A stretch of DNA of 64,000 nucleotides from Stutzerimonas stutzeri (lineage in GTDB: Bacteria; Pseudomonadota; Gammaproteobacteria; Pseudomonadales; Pseudomonadaceae). A program made the translations under genes and the position numbers. The notes below the pieces were generated by a model. It saw nothing but the letters and a program-made list of their open reading frames with translations, was not told where the DNA came from and searched no databases. Below, in pieces: positions 16,936-26,526 of this stretch (position 1 is its first letter; every line of letters begins with the position of its first letter). Where the stretch lies: the NCBI GenBank assembly GCA_002387205.1, contig DGLA01000002.1, positions 1-64,000 on the forward strand. Reading direction: 5' to 3'.

Positions 16936-18996
16936 TTAAAAATCCTTGCACAGCCGGAGCGCGTCGTAGATCGCCGCATGGGTATTGCGCTGGGCCACGC
17001 AATCGCCGATGCGGAACAGCAGATAGCCATCGCCGCTCTGGGAGAGGCAGGGCTGCGGCTGGATGGCAAACAGTGCCTCGACATCGATCTGGCCCTTGTT
17101 GCGCGAGCCTTCCTTGAGTGCGTAGTAGAGCGTTTCGTCCGGACGTACACCGTTCTCCACCACCACCTGGTCGACCACACGCTCTTCCTTGGCGCCGGTG
17201 TATTCGTTCTCCAGCACCGCTACCAGCTTGTCGCCTTCGCGGTAGACCTTCTCCAGCATCAGGTCCCCGGTCATGATGACTTCCTTGGGGTAGAGGCTGC
17301 GGTAGTAGGTGGGGAAGCTGGTGCCGCCGATCGCCACGCCAGGCTTGATGTCGTCGGTGACAATCTCGACCTTTGCGCCTTTCTCGGCGATGAAGTCGGC
17401 CACCGACATGCCGGTGAACTCGCAGATGGTGTCGTACACCAGCACGTTGTTGCCGGGCGCTACCTTGCCGTCGAGCACATCCCAGCTGCTCACCACTAGG
17501 CCCTCTTCGGCACCCCAGTGTTCGTTCTGCTCGATGAAGGGATGCCCGCCGTTGGCCAGTACCACGATGTCCGGACGCAGGTCGAGGATGGTCCCGACAT
17601 CAGCGCCGGTCCCCAGGCGCAGATCGACACCGAGGCGGGCGATTTCCAGCTGGAACCAGCGGGTGATGCCGGCCATCTGGTCGCGTTGTGGTGCCTTGGC
17701 AGCGATGCTGATCTGCCCGCCGAGGCTGTCCTTCTTCTCGAACAAGGTGACGTCGTGGCCGCGTTCGGCAGCAACGCGTGCCGCCTCCATGCCCGCAGGG
17801 CCGCCCCCGACGATCACCACCTTGCGCTTCGGTCCGGTGCTTTTCTCGATGATGTGCGGAAGACCCATGTATTCGCGGCTAGTCGCGGCGTTCTGGATGC
17901 AGAGCACATCCAGGCCCTGATACTGGCGGTCGATGCAGTAGTTGGCTCCGACGCACTGCTTGATCTGGTCCACCTGGCCCATCTTGATCTTGGCGATCAG
18001 ATGCGGGTCGGCGATGTGCGCGCGCGTCATACCCACCATGTCCACGTATCCACCCTCGAGGATGCGCTGGGCCTGGTTCGGGTCCTTGATGTTCTGCGCA
18101 TGCAGTACCGGCACCTTGACCACTTCCTTGATCCCGGCAGCCAGGTGCAGGAAGGGCTCCGGCGGGTAGCTCATGTTCGGGATCACGTTGGCCAGGGTGT
18201 TGTGGGTGTCGCAACCCGAGCCGACCACGCCGATGAAGTCGATCATGCCGGTGGCGTCGTAGTACTTGGCGATCTCCTTCATGTCCTCATGGGTAAGCCC
18301 GTCCGGGTGGAACTCGTCGCCAGTGATGCGCATGCCGACGCAGAAGTCCGGGCCGACCTCGGCACGCACGGCCTTGAGTACCTCCAGGCCGAATTTCATG
18401 CGGCCCTCAAAGCTGCCGCCCCATTCGTCGGTACGCTTGTTCACGCGCGGCGACCAGAACTGGTCGATCATGTGCTGGTGCACGGCTGACAGTTCAACGC
18501 CGTCCAAACCACCTTCTTTTGCACGGCGTGCAGCCTGGGCATAGTTGCCGATCACCCGCCAGATCTCCTCCGGCTCGATGGTCTTACAGGTGGCACGGTG
18601 CACCGGTTCACGGATGCCGGACGGCGACATCAGGGTCGGCCAGTTGAAGCCGTCCCAGCGCGAGCGGCGGCCCATGTGGGTAATCTGGATCATGATCTTG
18701 GCGCCATGCTTGTGCATGGCATCAGCCAGATTCTGGAAATGCGGAATGATCCGGTCGGTCGACAGGTTCACCGAAGACCACCATTCCTGCGGGCTGTCGA
18801 TTGCGACGACTGACGAGCCGCCACAGATCGCCAGGCCGATGCCGCCCTTGGCCTTCTCTTCGTAGTACTTCACGTAGCGCTCTGTGGTCATGCCGCCATC
18901 GGTCGCATAGACCTCGGCATGGGCGGTGCTGATCACGCGGTTACGGATGGTCAGCTTGCCGATCTGGATCGGCTGGAACATTGCTTCAAAAGCCAT
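16936..18996 (-). CDS. dgcA: Dimethylglycine demethylase DgcA (FMN/FAD/Fe-S)
   Basis: 686 residues of the trimethylamine-dehydrogenase / 2,4-dienoyl-CoA-reductase family; it demethylates dimethylglycine to sarcosine. An OYE-like FMN barrel spans about residues 1-340 (FQPIQIGKLTIRNRVISTAH), a linker holds Fe-S cysteines, and a FAD/NAD domain starts at about 392 (VVIVGGGPAGMEAARVAAER). In the linker I see Cys348, Cys354 and Cys366, but the position expected for the second cysteine is Ala351 and the spacing is one residue short of the usual C-x2-C-x3-C-x11-C. I recall this as shared by DgcA proteins. It heads the dgcA-dgcB-etf run and is probably activated by GbdR. Confidence 0.95.
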   Translation of the reverse strand: MAFEAMFQPIQIGKLTIRNRVISTAHAEVYATDGGMTTERYVKYYEEKAKGGIGLAICGGSSVVAIDSPQEWWSSVNLSTDRIIPHFQNLADAMHKHGAKIMIQITHMGRRSRWDGFNWPTLMSPSGIREPVHRATCKTIEPEEIWRVIGNYAQAARRAKEGGLDGVELSAVHQHMIDQFWSPRVNKRTDEWGGSFEGRMKFGLEVLKAVRAEVGPDFCVGMRITGDEFHPDGLTHEDMKEIAKYYDATGMIDFIGVVGSGCDTHNTLANVIPNMSYPPEPFLHLAAGIKEVVKVPVLHAQNIKDPNQAQRILEGGYVDMVGMTRAHIADPHLIAKIKMGQVDQIKQCVGANYCIDRQYQGLDVLCIQNAATSREYMGLPHIIEKSTGPKRKVVIVGGGPAGMEAARVAAERGHDVTLFEKKDSLGGQISIAAKAPQRDQMAGITRWFQLEIARLGVDLRLGTGADVGTILDLRPDIVVLANGGHPFIEQNEHWGAEEGLVVSSWDVLDGKVAPGNNVLVYDTICEFTGMSVADFIAEKGAKVEIVTDDIKPGVAIGGTSFPTYYRSLYPKEVIMTGDLMLEKVYREGDKLVAVLENEYTGAKEERVVDQVVVENGVRPDETLYYALKEGSRNKGQIDVEALFAIQPQPCLSQSGDGYLLFRIGDCVAQRNTHAAIYDALRLCKDF

Positions 18997-19096
18997 TGCG
19001 GCATCCTCACGGAAAAGCGGCCTAGCGTTTTCTCTGCGGCGATACTTCGGCGGCGATGATGTCGCGGCTGAAGCCCCTCACGCATACCTTGGTTTT

Positions 19097-19627
19097 TTAG
19101 AGCGGCCTGACGCGGAACAAACCGTGGTCGTGGCCTTCCTGCGACGCGCCATAGACCTGCTCGGCGACGGTGCGAAGACTGCTGCCCTGGGCCTGGAGAA
19201 TCTGGTCCATGGCGCCGGCGAACCAGCCGGTGAACATGTAGTCCACAGGACGGCCGCATTTGCCGTAGACGTAGACAAAGGCCGAATGGTCCAGGCGCAC
19301 CTCACAGGTGCCGGCTTCCAGGTCGATGGACTGGATCTTGAACAGGCCCCAGCCGCGCTGCGACAAACGCTTCATGTAGTGCTCGAAGACGTCGACGCCG
19401 GCCAGGCCGTGGCACTCGGCTTCCTTTTCGCACCAGTGCCAGGCCGATTTGTAGCCGGCCTTGTAGAGAATGTCGGCATAGGCCTCGGCGCCGAGGACTT
19501 CTTCGATGCCCATGTGGTTGTTGACGAAGAAATGCCGTGGCACATAGAGCATCGGCAGGGCGTCGGTGGTCCAGACGCCGGTTTCGTCGTCGACCTGGAT
19601 GGGCATTTCGGGGGCGTGTGTGGCCAT
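19097..19627 (-). CDS. DUF5943 / 4-vinyl-reductase-like protein of the dimethylglycine cluster
   Basis: 176 residues from the ATG at 19625-19627 (MATHAPEMPIQVDDETG), with GGAG nine bases upstream. It resembles the hypothetical protein just before dgcA in PAO1 (PA5397). Its fold resembles V4R (4-vinyl reductase) domains, which bind small hydrophobic molecules or act as sensors; MPMLYVPRHFFVNNHMGIE-like and GWFAGAMDQIL segments fit that. The conserved Cys and His in AWHWCEKEAECHGLAG and YGKCGRP could bind metal. It lies 100 bases upstream of dgcA on the same strand. No biochemical role is known to me. Confidence 0.75.
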   Translation of the reverse strand: MATHAPEMPIQVDDETGVWTTDALPMLYVPRHFFVNNHMGIEEVLGAEAYADILYKAGYKSAWHWCEKEAECHGLAGVDVFEHYMKRLSQRGWGLFKIQSIDLEAGTCEVRLDHSAFVYVYGKCGRPVDYMFTGWFAGAMDQILQAQGSSLRTVAEQVYGASQEGHDHGLFRVRPL

Positions 19628-19653
19628 GTGGATCAACTCCAAATCAAGTCGGA

Positions 19654-19727
19654 CGTAGGGTGGATGGCGCTTTATCCATCCACCGTGATGGTGGTTGGTG
19701 GATGAAAAGAGCGTCATCCACCCTACG
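19654..19727. repeat. REP-like double-hairpin repeat, copy 2
   Basis: A 74-base copy of the element at 10-84, with intact CGTAGGGTGG and CCACCCTACG ends and the shared core GGTGGATGAAAAGAGCGTC. It sits between the dipeptidase-like gene and the DUF5943 gene. Confidence 0.75.
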
Positions 19728-19793
19728 AATCTGCGGGCTGCTTCTGCCCTGTCCCCAAGGGGCGAGGGAATGGCCCGAGAAGGCCCAGGGCGA

Positions 19794-20771
<978 letters not shown>

Positions 20772-21030
20772 CAGGTTACTCCCCAGTGCGGCGCATCGAA
20801 TCTTTTGTCGACGCTTTGCGGCAGCTTATCCTTGGGGGGCATGTCGTCCCGATGCAAAAACGACCGGGGTATTGCTTAAAACGTCAGGACCGCTAAACCG
20901 ATGGTCAGTGGCAGCTCCGGGCGCTTGAATAGTCGAGAGGCACGGCTGCCCATGCCGGCTCGCCATCTATTCCGCAGCATCCTCCCGCAGGAAGGGGGCT
21001 GTACGGATCTAGCTGAGGACTGCCATTGCA

Positions 21031-21504
21031 ATGTTCATCACCTATCGCACCACCATCTTGCCCGACTGGGTCGACTACAACGATCATCTGCGAGATGCCT
21101 ACTATCTGCTTCTGTTCAGCTTCGCCACCGACGCGCTGATGGATCAGATCGGCCTCGACCAGGCTGGACGCGAGCGCAGCGGTCATACGCTGTACACCCT
21201 AGAGTGTCATCTGAACTACCTGGCCGAGGTCAAGCTCGGCACTGAAGTGGAGGTGCGCACACAGCTGGTGGCCCATGATCGCAAGCGCCTGCACGTCTAT
21301 CATGGGCTTTACCGGCCTGGGCAAGGGCAGCTGCTCGCAGCCAATGAGCAAATGCTGATCAACATTGATCGCCACGTCGGGCGCTCTGCGTCTTTCGACG
21401 AGGCCGTGCTGGCCCAGGTGGTGGCGCTGCGGGAAGCGCAGGGCGACTTGCCCCGGCCCATTCATGTCGGGCGAGCGATCGGCCTGCCGGGCAGGACCAA
21501 ATGA
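21031..21504 (+). CDS. Acyl-CoA thioesterase family protein, CdhB (betainyl-CoA thioesterase)-like
   Basis: 157 residues of the 4HBT hot-dog fold, beginning MFITYRTTILPDWVDYNDHL. The D-x-N-x-H-x-R motif (DYNDHLRDAYY) is the usual catalytic signature of 4HBT thioesterases. It resembles the thioesterase of the P. aeruginosa carnitine operon, which hydrolyses betainyl-CoA to glycine betaine. Here it stands alone, divergent from the dipeptidase-like gene, with no carnitine dehydrogenase or cleavage enzyme in the window. Feeding betaine into GbcAB would fit the context. The exact substrate is inferred. Confidence 0.65.
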   Translation: MFITYRTTILPDWVDYNDHLRDAYYLLLFSFATDALMDQIGLDQAGRERSGHTLYTLECHLNYLAEVKLGTEVEVRTQLVAHDRKRLHVYHGLYRPGQGQLLAANEQMLINIDRHVGRSASFDEAVLAQVVALREAQGDLPRPIHVGRAIGLPGRTK

Positions 21505-21811
21505 TGGGGCGGACGAGGCACCGGCGGAGAATGTGTCGAAACCGTGCGATGACCGCTGAACGGTGAGCGTGGCCAGTCACTATCGACTGTGGCGTTTCAT
21601 ATCGTGCCCCGGTGCCCTCATTGCACTGTGCATTCGCGGCGTGTACTTCGCGCCGGGACAACGCAGTGCAAGTGGGTTCTTTGGATAGCTACACGGCACG
21701 CGCTTGTTTGACTAGCCCGCGCCGTATCTGGTGTGCGATGTCACCGCGGCGGCGCAGGGGCTGGGCGGAGGCTGGCGGCGCCAGCCAACATTGCATCTTC
21801 CCGATAACCAC
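21505..21811. other. Intergenic region between thioesterase and gbcB ends
   Basis: 307 bases between two convergent genes with no supported coding sequence. It contains one clear hairpin at 21770-21786. Nothing else stands out. Confidence 0.5.
21770..21786 (-). terminator. Hairpin downstream of gbcB
   Basis: GGCTGGC and GCCAGCC form a seven-base-pair GC-rich stem around a three-base loop, 25 bases beyond the gbcB stop. It lacks a T tract on the gbcB strand, so it is a weak terminator candidate. Confidence 0.35.
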
Positions 21812-22912
21812 TCAGTAGTCTATGACTACGTCGCCCTGCGGCACGCTGCAGCAGGACAGGATATAGCCTTCAGCTACATCCTCGTCGGTGATGCCGCCGT
21901 TGTGCTCCATGATCACCTCGCCAGCGGTCTTCATCACCTTGCAAGTACCGCATATGCCCATGCCGCAAGCCTTGGGTATATGGAGACCGAGCTGTGCTGC
22001 AGCCGAATGGACAGTGTCCTGTGGGCCAACGCGGATACTCTTGCCGGTCGCGGTGAACTCCACCTGATTGAGATCGGAAAGGGGAATCTCTGGTGCATCG
22101 GCGGCCAGGTCAGCCAGTTCCTGGACATCATCGCGAACGTCAGCCGGCGTCGCGCCAAAAGACTCCTCGTGATAGCGCTGCATATCGAAGCCATTGTTGG
22201 CCAATAATCGCTTTACGGCATTCATGTAGGGTGTCGGGCCGCAGCAGAAGATCTCCCGGTCGAGGAAGTCCGGCGCGATCAGCTCCAGCATGCGCTGGTC
22301 GAGATAGCCGCGGTAACCCGCCCATGCCTCGCCCATGCCGTGTCGTTCACAGATGATATGAAGACTGAAGTTGTTGACCCGCGATGCCATGTGCTCGAGC
22401 TCGCGGTGAAAAATCACATCCTTGGGCGAACGGGCACTGTGGACGAACACCATATCCACGCTAGCGTTGGTATCAAAGAACCAACGTGCCATGGACATGA
22501 CCGGAGTGATACCGACACCTCCGGACAGAAACAGAACCTTGTCGCTGGGATAGTCGATAACGTTGAAAAGACCGACCGGCCCGTGTACCGGCAACTGGTC
22601 GCCTTCGCTGAGATTGTCGTGTAGCCAGTTGGACACCTTACCGCCAGGAATGCGCTTGATGGTCAACGAGAAACTGTAGGGAACCGACGGTGAGCTGGCG
22701 ATAGTGTAGGAACGCATCACCTGTTGACCGTCGATTTCAAGCTCCAAAGTGACGAACTGGCCTGGCTTGAAGAAGTACATGATCGGCTGATCGGACATGA
22801 AGCAGAAGGTGCGCACATCCCAGGTTTCCTGGATCACCTTCACGCAGCGCACCAGATGGCGGCCGTTGGTCCATGTCTGGGTATTGACCGGGTTGAGGAA
22901 ATTGCTGGACAT
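21812..22912 (-). CDS. gbcB: Glycine betaine monooxygenase reductase subunit GbcB
   Basis: 366 residues from the ATG at 22910-22912 (MSSNFLNPVNTQ), with GAGG five bases upstream; this equals the P. aeruginosa length as I recall it. The ferredoxin-reductase FAD domain shows RSYTIASSP, the NAD domain shows LFLSGGVGITPVMSMA and FCCGPTPYM, and the C-terminus is a plant-type [2Fe-2S] domain with the C-x4-C-x2-C motif (CGMGICGTCK) and the last Cys in YILSCCSVP. It passes NADH electrons to the Rieske oxygenase GbcA for demethylation of glycine betaine to dimethylglycine. It is divergent from gbcA across a 396-base shared promoter region. Confidence 0.95.
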   Translation of the reverse strand: MSSNFLNPVNTQTWTNGRHLVRCVKVIQETWDVRTFCFMSDQPIMYFFKPGQFVTLELEIDGQQVMRSYTIASSPSVPYSFSLTIKRIPGGKVSNWLHDNLSEGDQLPVHGPVGLFNVIDYPSDKVLFLSGGVGITPVMSMARWFFDTNASVDMVFVHSARSPKDVIFHRELEHMASRVNNFSLHIICERHGMGEAWAGYRGYLDQRMLELIAPDFLDREIFCCGPTPYMNAVKRLLANNGFDMQRYHEESFGATPADVRDDVQELADLAADAPEIPLSDLNQVEFTATGKSIRVGPQDTVHSAAAQLGLHIPKACGMGICGTCKVMKTAGEVIMEHNGGITDEDVAEGYILSCCSVPQGDVVIDY

Positions 22913-23308
22913 GCTCACCTCGATTGCGCGCTGGCTACTACGGCCTTTTAACGGGCCCTTTCCTGGGATGCGACTACTCGACGCATGGCCCTCTGGCGCA
23001 GAATTGTGCGCAACGCGCTACCGGCCCACTTACCTACCCGCGACATCGGCATGCTTATCGCGACCAGGCAGCTCTAAGGCGGCTCGGGGCGTCGGAAACT
23101 GATGTGTGGCTGTCGCCCATGGATAAGGTTTGCCTCTTTCGCCACTCCACACTCGGCCCCAGCCGAGCAGGGAAGAAGATCAAGCCGGAGTCGCTTTTTT
23201 TGACGGCATCGATGCAATCCGGCTCGCCGCCTTGCGTATCAACTGAATAGCCATTTTTGTCGCCAGCCACAGACGCCTGCAAGGCGCGGCCGGCTTGAGG
23301 AGCAACCG
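22913..23308. promoter_or_regulatory. Divergent gbcB-gbcA promoter region
   Basis: 396 bases between the two divergent gbc genes with no coding sequence. It should hold the GbdR sites that activate both. TGTCGCC occurs twice (near 23112 and 23258), which I note only as a possible half-site. A run of seven T lies near 23193. I see no perfect palindrome. Confidence 0.5.
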
Positions 23309-24598
23309 ATGGATGCCACTTCCAAACTAAGCCTGGGCGATCCGCTCGAATCCGCGCGCAAGGCAACTGCCGAGATGCTGCAGACGCGCCAGCCGACATT
23401 CTCCCTTCCGCAGCCGTTCTATAACGATGAGCGGCTGTTCCAGATCGACATGCAGGAGATCTTCCACAAGGAATGGTTGATCGCCGGCATGACCTGCGAG
23501 ATCCCCGCGAAGGGTAATTTCCTGACGTTGCAGGTCGGCGATAACCCGATCCTGGTCATCCGAGGTGCGGAAGGAGCGGTACATGCCTTCCACAACGTTT
23601 GCCGCCATCGTGGTTCCCGCCTGTGCACGAGTGATAAGGGCAAGGTCGCCAAGCTGGTGTGCCCTTATCATCAGTGGACTTACGAGCTTGACGGCCGGCT
23701 GCTGTTCGCAGGCACAGAGATGGGTGCCGACTTCGACTTGAATGAGTACGGGCTCAAGCCTGTGCAATGCAAGACTGCCGGTGGCTACATCTTCGTCTCG
23801 CTTGCTGAGAACCCGCCCGCAATTGACGATTTCCTTGCGACGTTGGCCCATTACATGGAGCCCTACGACATGGAGAACACCAAGGTGGCGGTGCAGACCA
23901 CCCTGGTCGAAAAGGCCAACTGGAAGCTGGTGCTGGAAAACAACCGCGAGTGCTACCACTGCAACGGCGCACACCCTGAATTGCTCAAATCGTTGCTGGA
24001 ATGGGACGACGTTACCGATCCGCGCGCCAGCCAGGAGTTCAAGGACCATGTCGCCGCGTCAGCCGCTGCCTGGGAAGCCGAGCAGATTCCTTACGCACAT
24101 GCCAGCTTCGGCTTGCGCAACCGTATCGTGCGCATGCCACTGCTCAAGGGCACGGTGTCGATGACCATGGATGGCAAGCAGGGCTGCCAGAAACTGATGG
24201 GGCGGATCAAGAACCCAGAGCTTGGCTCGATGCGCATCCTCCACCTGCCACATTCGTGGAATCACTGCATGGGCGATCACATGATCGTCTTCACGGTATG
24301 GCCGGTAAGTGCCCAGGAAACGCTGGTCACCACCAAGTGGCTGGTGCACAAGGACGCCGTGGAGGGTGTCGATTATTCGCCGGAGAACCTGCGCAAGGTC
24401 TGGGATGCCACCAACGATCAGGACCGCCGTTTGGCCGAGGAAAACCAGCGAGGGATCAACTCCACGGCCTACCAGCCCGGCCCGTACTCGAAGACCTATG
24501 AATTCGGGGTGGTCAACTTCATCGACTGGTACAGCGAGCGCATGTTGAACAACCTTGGGGCGGCTGCAGCGCCCTATCTAAGGCAGATCAATCAGTGA
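23309..24598 (+). CDS. gbcA: Glycine betaine monooxygenase Rieske subunit GbcA
   Basis: 429 residues, Rieske non-haem iron oxygenase that demethylates glycine betaine to dimethylglycine with release of formaldehyde. The Rieske [2Fe-2S] motif is C-x-H (CRHRGSRLC) followed by CPYHQW at about residues 98-123. The mononuclear iron site is in ENNRECYHCNGAHPE at about residues 209-223. The ATG follows GAGGAG. The sequence is close to P. aeruginosa GbcA (PA5410). It is transcribed alone and divergently from its reductase. Confidence 0.96.
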   Translation: MDATSKLSLGDPLESARKATAEMLQTRQPTFSLPQPFYNDERLFQIDMQEIFHKEWLIAGMTCEIPAKGNFLTLQVGDNPILVIRGAEGAVHAFHNVCRHRGSRLCTSDKGKVAKLVCPYHQWTYELDGRLLFAGTEMGADFDLNEYGLKPVQCKTAGGYIFVSLAENPPAIDDFLATLAHYMEPYDMENTKVAVQTTLVEKANWKLVLENNRECYHCNGAHPELLKSLLEWDDVTDPRASQEFKDHVAASAAAWEAEQIPYAHASFGLRNRIVRMPLLKGTVSMTMDGKQGCQKLMGRIKNPELGSMRILHLPHSWNHCMGDHMIVFTVWPVSAQETLVTTKWLVHKDAVEGVDYSPENLRKVWDATNDQDRRLAEENQRGINSTAYQPGPYSKTYEFGVVNFIDWYSERMLNNLGAAAAPYLRQINQ

Positions 24599-24760
24599 CC
24601 GGCCCGGCGTCCCCGCCGTAGCGCGGGTACGCCCTCTGCGCTGTGCAAACAAGAACAGCCGCTGTGCTTGGAAATCCGGACCGCTCCCGGTCCTCACTGC
24701 CGGAGCGCAAGCAATCGTGCGGCGCCTCCAGCAACGTCCAGCTGTATGGCAGCTCGTTGC

Positions 24761-25546
24761 CTAGTCCGCCAGCTCGCAGCGGTTGCGGCCGTTGCGTTTG
24801 GCCTGCAGCAGTGCCACATCGGCGCGATTGATGGTCCTTGAGTAGTTCTCGTCGGCACGCAGTTGTGCCATGCCCAGGCTTACGGTAACCGACAGCGATT
24901 CGTCGTTGATCCGTACCCGTAGCTTGGCCACGGCTTCGCGCAAGCGCTCCATGACCAGTACGGCGCTGTCGGTAGCGGTCTCCGGCATGAGCACGAGAAA
25001 CTCTTCGCCGCCCCAACGACCGCAAAGGTCGTGCTCGCGAATTTCCGCCTCCATCACCCGGACCACTTCCATCAGCACGTTGTCGCCGATTTCGTGGCCA
25101 TGCTCGTCGTTGATGATCTTGAAGCGGTCGATATCGATCATGACGATGCACAGCGGGCGTGAATAGCGCTTGGCCCGCTCGGTTTCTTCTCGAAGCCGCT
25201 CGGTGAGCAGGCGACGATTGGCGATGCCGGTCAGGGCGTCGTGGGTGGAAGCTTCCCGCAAGGCGATGTTCAGGTCACGCATCATCGTCTGGTAGCGATC
25301 GGAAATGCGCGCCACCTTTTCCAGTTGCCGCAGCTGCTTGTCGAAGCGGGCCGACAGGCTCAGTTCGCGGTCGCGGACGATGCTCTGGTAGCCGTCGGAA
25401 ACGCGTGCAATCCGCTCGATGCGGTTGAGCAGGTTGTGGTGCGCTTCCCACAGCTGTCTCAGGGTTTCATGCAGCGGATGTCCCTGGTTCTCGGGATCGG
25501 ATAGTGACTCCAGAACCTGGCTTTCCAGGGGGTTGTGCCCGCGCAT
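24761..25546 (-). CDS. siaD: Diguanylate cyclase SiaD
   Basis: 261 residues. The N-terminal half is a helical dimerisation region with two related segments (RIARVSDGYQSIVRDRELSL and KVARISDRYQTMMRDLNIAL). The C-terminal GGDEF domain has the active-site motif GGEEF (GRWGGEEFLVLMPE). It makes cyclic di-GMP and is activated by unphosphorylated SiaC in P. aeruginosa, promoting aggregation and biofilm formation. No RxxD inhibitory motif is seen just before GGEEF. It is the last gene of siaABCD, starting nine bases after siaC. Confidence 0.95.
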   Translation of the reverse strand: MRGHNPLESQVLESLSDPENQGHPLHETLRQLWEAHHNLLNRIERIARVSDGYQSIVRDRELSLSARFDKQLRQLEKVARISDRYQTMMRDLNIALREASTHDALTGIANRRLLTERLREETERAKRYSRPLCIVMIDIDRFKIINDEHGHEIGDNVLMEVVRVMEAEIREHDLCGRWGGEEFLVLMPETATDSAVLVMERLREAVAKLRVRINDESLSVTVSLGMAQLRADENYSRTINRADVALLQAKRNGRNRCELAD

Positions 25547-25555
25547 AGGAACCTT

Positions 25556-25933
25556 CTAGTCGTCGCTGAGGATCATGAATGGAAAGGTGCAGTCTTCCTT
25601 GAACTCTTCGGCCAGCTCTACCACACGTTCGTTGCGGCGATCATAGTGCCAGTTGACGGCCACTGGCTTGCCTTCCTGATGGGCTGCTTCGAGCAGGTCG
25701 AAAATATCCATCACCGCCTTGATGCTGCTTGTGTTGAGGTACAGCAGGTGCAATTCAAGCCGAAGCGGGCGCCCGGCTTCGGCCAGGTAGCGCTCTATCC
25801 ACTCGATGACCTGATGGAAGAGTTCGTAGGAGTTTTCCGGGTAGGAATCGCCCTGCATGGCAAGCACGCCATTTTCCCAATCGGACTGGATGGCGGGCGA
25901 TGACTGGCTGCCGGCGATGGTGAAATCATTCAT
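25556..25933 (-). CDS. siaC: Partner-switch regulator SiaC (DUF1987)
   Basis: 125 residues from the ATG at 25931-25933 (MNDFTIAGSQSSPAIQ). A TTG six bases upstream is in frame, but the ATG places the phosphorylatable threonine of the LYLNTSSIKAVMDI motif at residue 68, as in P. aeruginosa. SiaC is a STAS-like antagonist: it is phosphorylated by SiaB, dephosphorylated by SiaA, and in its unphosphorylated form activates SiaD. The C-terminal NWHYDRRNERVVELAEEFKE block is characteristic of the family. It lies between siaB and siaD with very short gaps. Confidence 0.95.
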   Translation of the reverse strand: MNDFTIAGSQSSPAIQSDWENGVLAMQGDSYPENSYELFHQVIEWIERYLAEAGRPLRLELHLLYLNTSSIKAVMDIFDLLEAAHQEGKPVAVNWHYDRRNERVVELAEEFKEDCTFPFMILSDD

Positions 25934-25952
25934 GTTCAATGGGCTCTTGTAG

Positions 25953-26498
25953 TCAGATGACCGCGCTCAGGCTGATGAACGAGCGGCCGTTGGCAACGGT
26001 TTGCAGAGAGGCTTTCAGTGGCTCGCTGGATTTACGGGCGATGTCGATCAGCCCCAGTCCGGCGCCACTGGCGGTGTTGTCTTCTCGTGGTTTGCGCAGC
26101 TGTTCTTTGTACCGGGCCTTGAGCTGGGCCTTGTCCAGGCTCGCCAACTCGTCAATGGTCGCCATCAGGGCTTCGCCATCTGCGGTTTCGATCAGATTGC
26201 CGGCAGAGACTACGTAGCGGCCATCGGCATCGTTGCGTGCGACCACGACCGTCGCGCCGGCTTCCTGATCGGCCCAGTTTCGCACCTTGGCATAGTGGCG
26301 AATGTTCTGGGTCATCTCGATGTAGACCGCGAAGACGTCCATCGCCGACGATGGATTGGCGTGATCGGCGGCAAGGTAGTTGCGCAGCGCGTTGCCGATT
26401 TCCTCGATCAGGCTGCGCGAGATCGGACCATTGAAGCAGAGCATGATCTGCTGTCTGTTGTAGCTTTCGCGCATGGCGAACAGGTCAAGGGTTTCCAT
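25953..26498 (-). CDS. siaB: SiaC kinase SiaB
   Basis: 181 residues of the GHKL-like DUF6272 kinase type. The N box is seen as EMTQNIRHYAK and the glycine-rich ATP lid as ASGAGLGLIDIARKS. It phosphorylates SiaC on a conserved threonine, which stops activation of SiaD. The ATG at 26496-26498 follows siaA by 28 bases. Neighbouring siaA and siaC are in the standard order. Confidence 0.93.
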   Translation of the reverse strand: METLDLFAMRESYNRQQIMLCFNGPISRSLIEEIGNALRNYLAADHANPSSAMDVFAVYIEMTQNIRHYAKVRNWADQEAGATVVVARNDADGRYVVSAGNLIETADGEALMATIDELASLDKAQLKARYKEQLRKPREDNTASGAGLGLIDIARKSSEPLKASLQTVANGRSFISLSAVI

Positions 26499-26526
26499 GG
26501 GTCAACTCGACTCCGGTGAATGGCAC

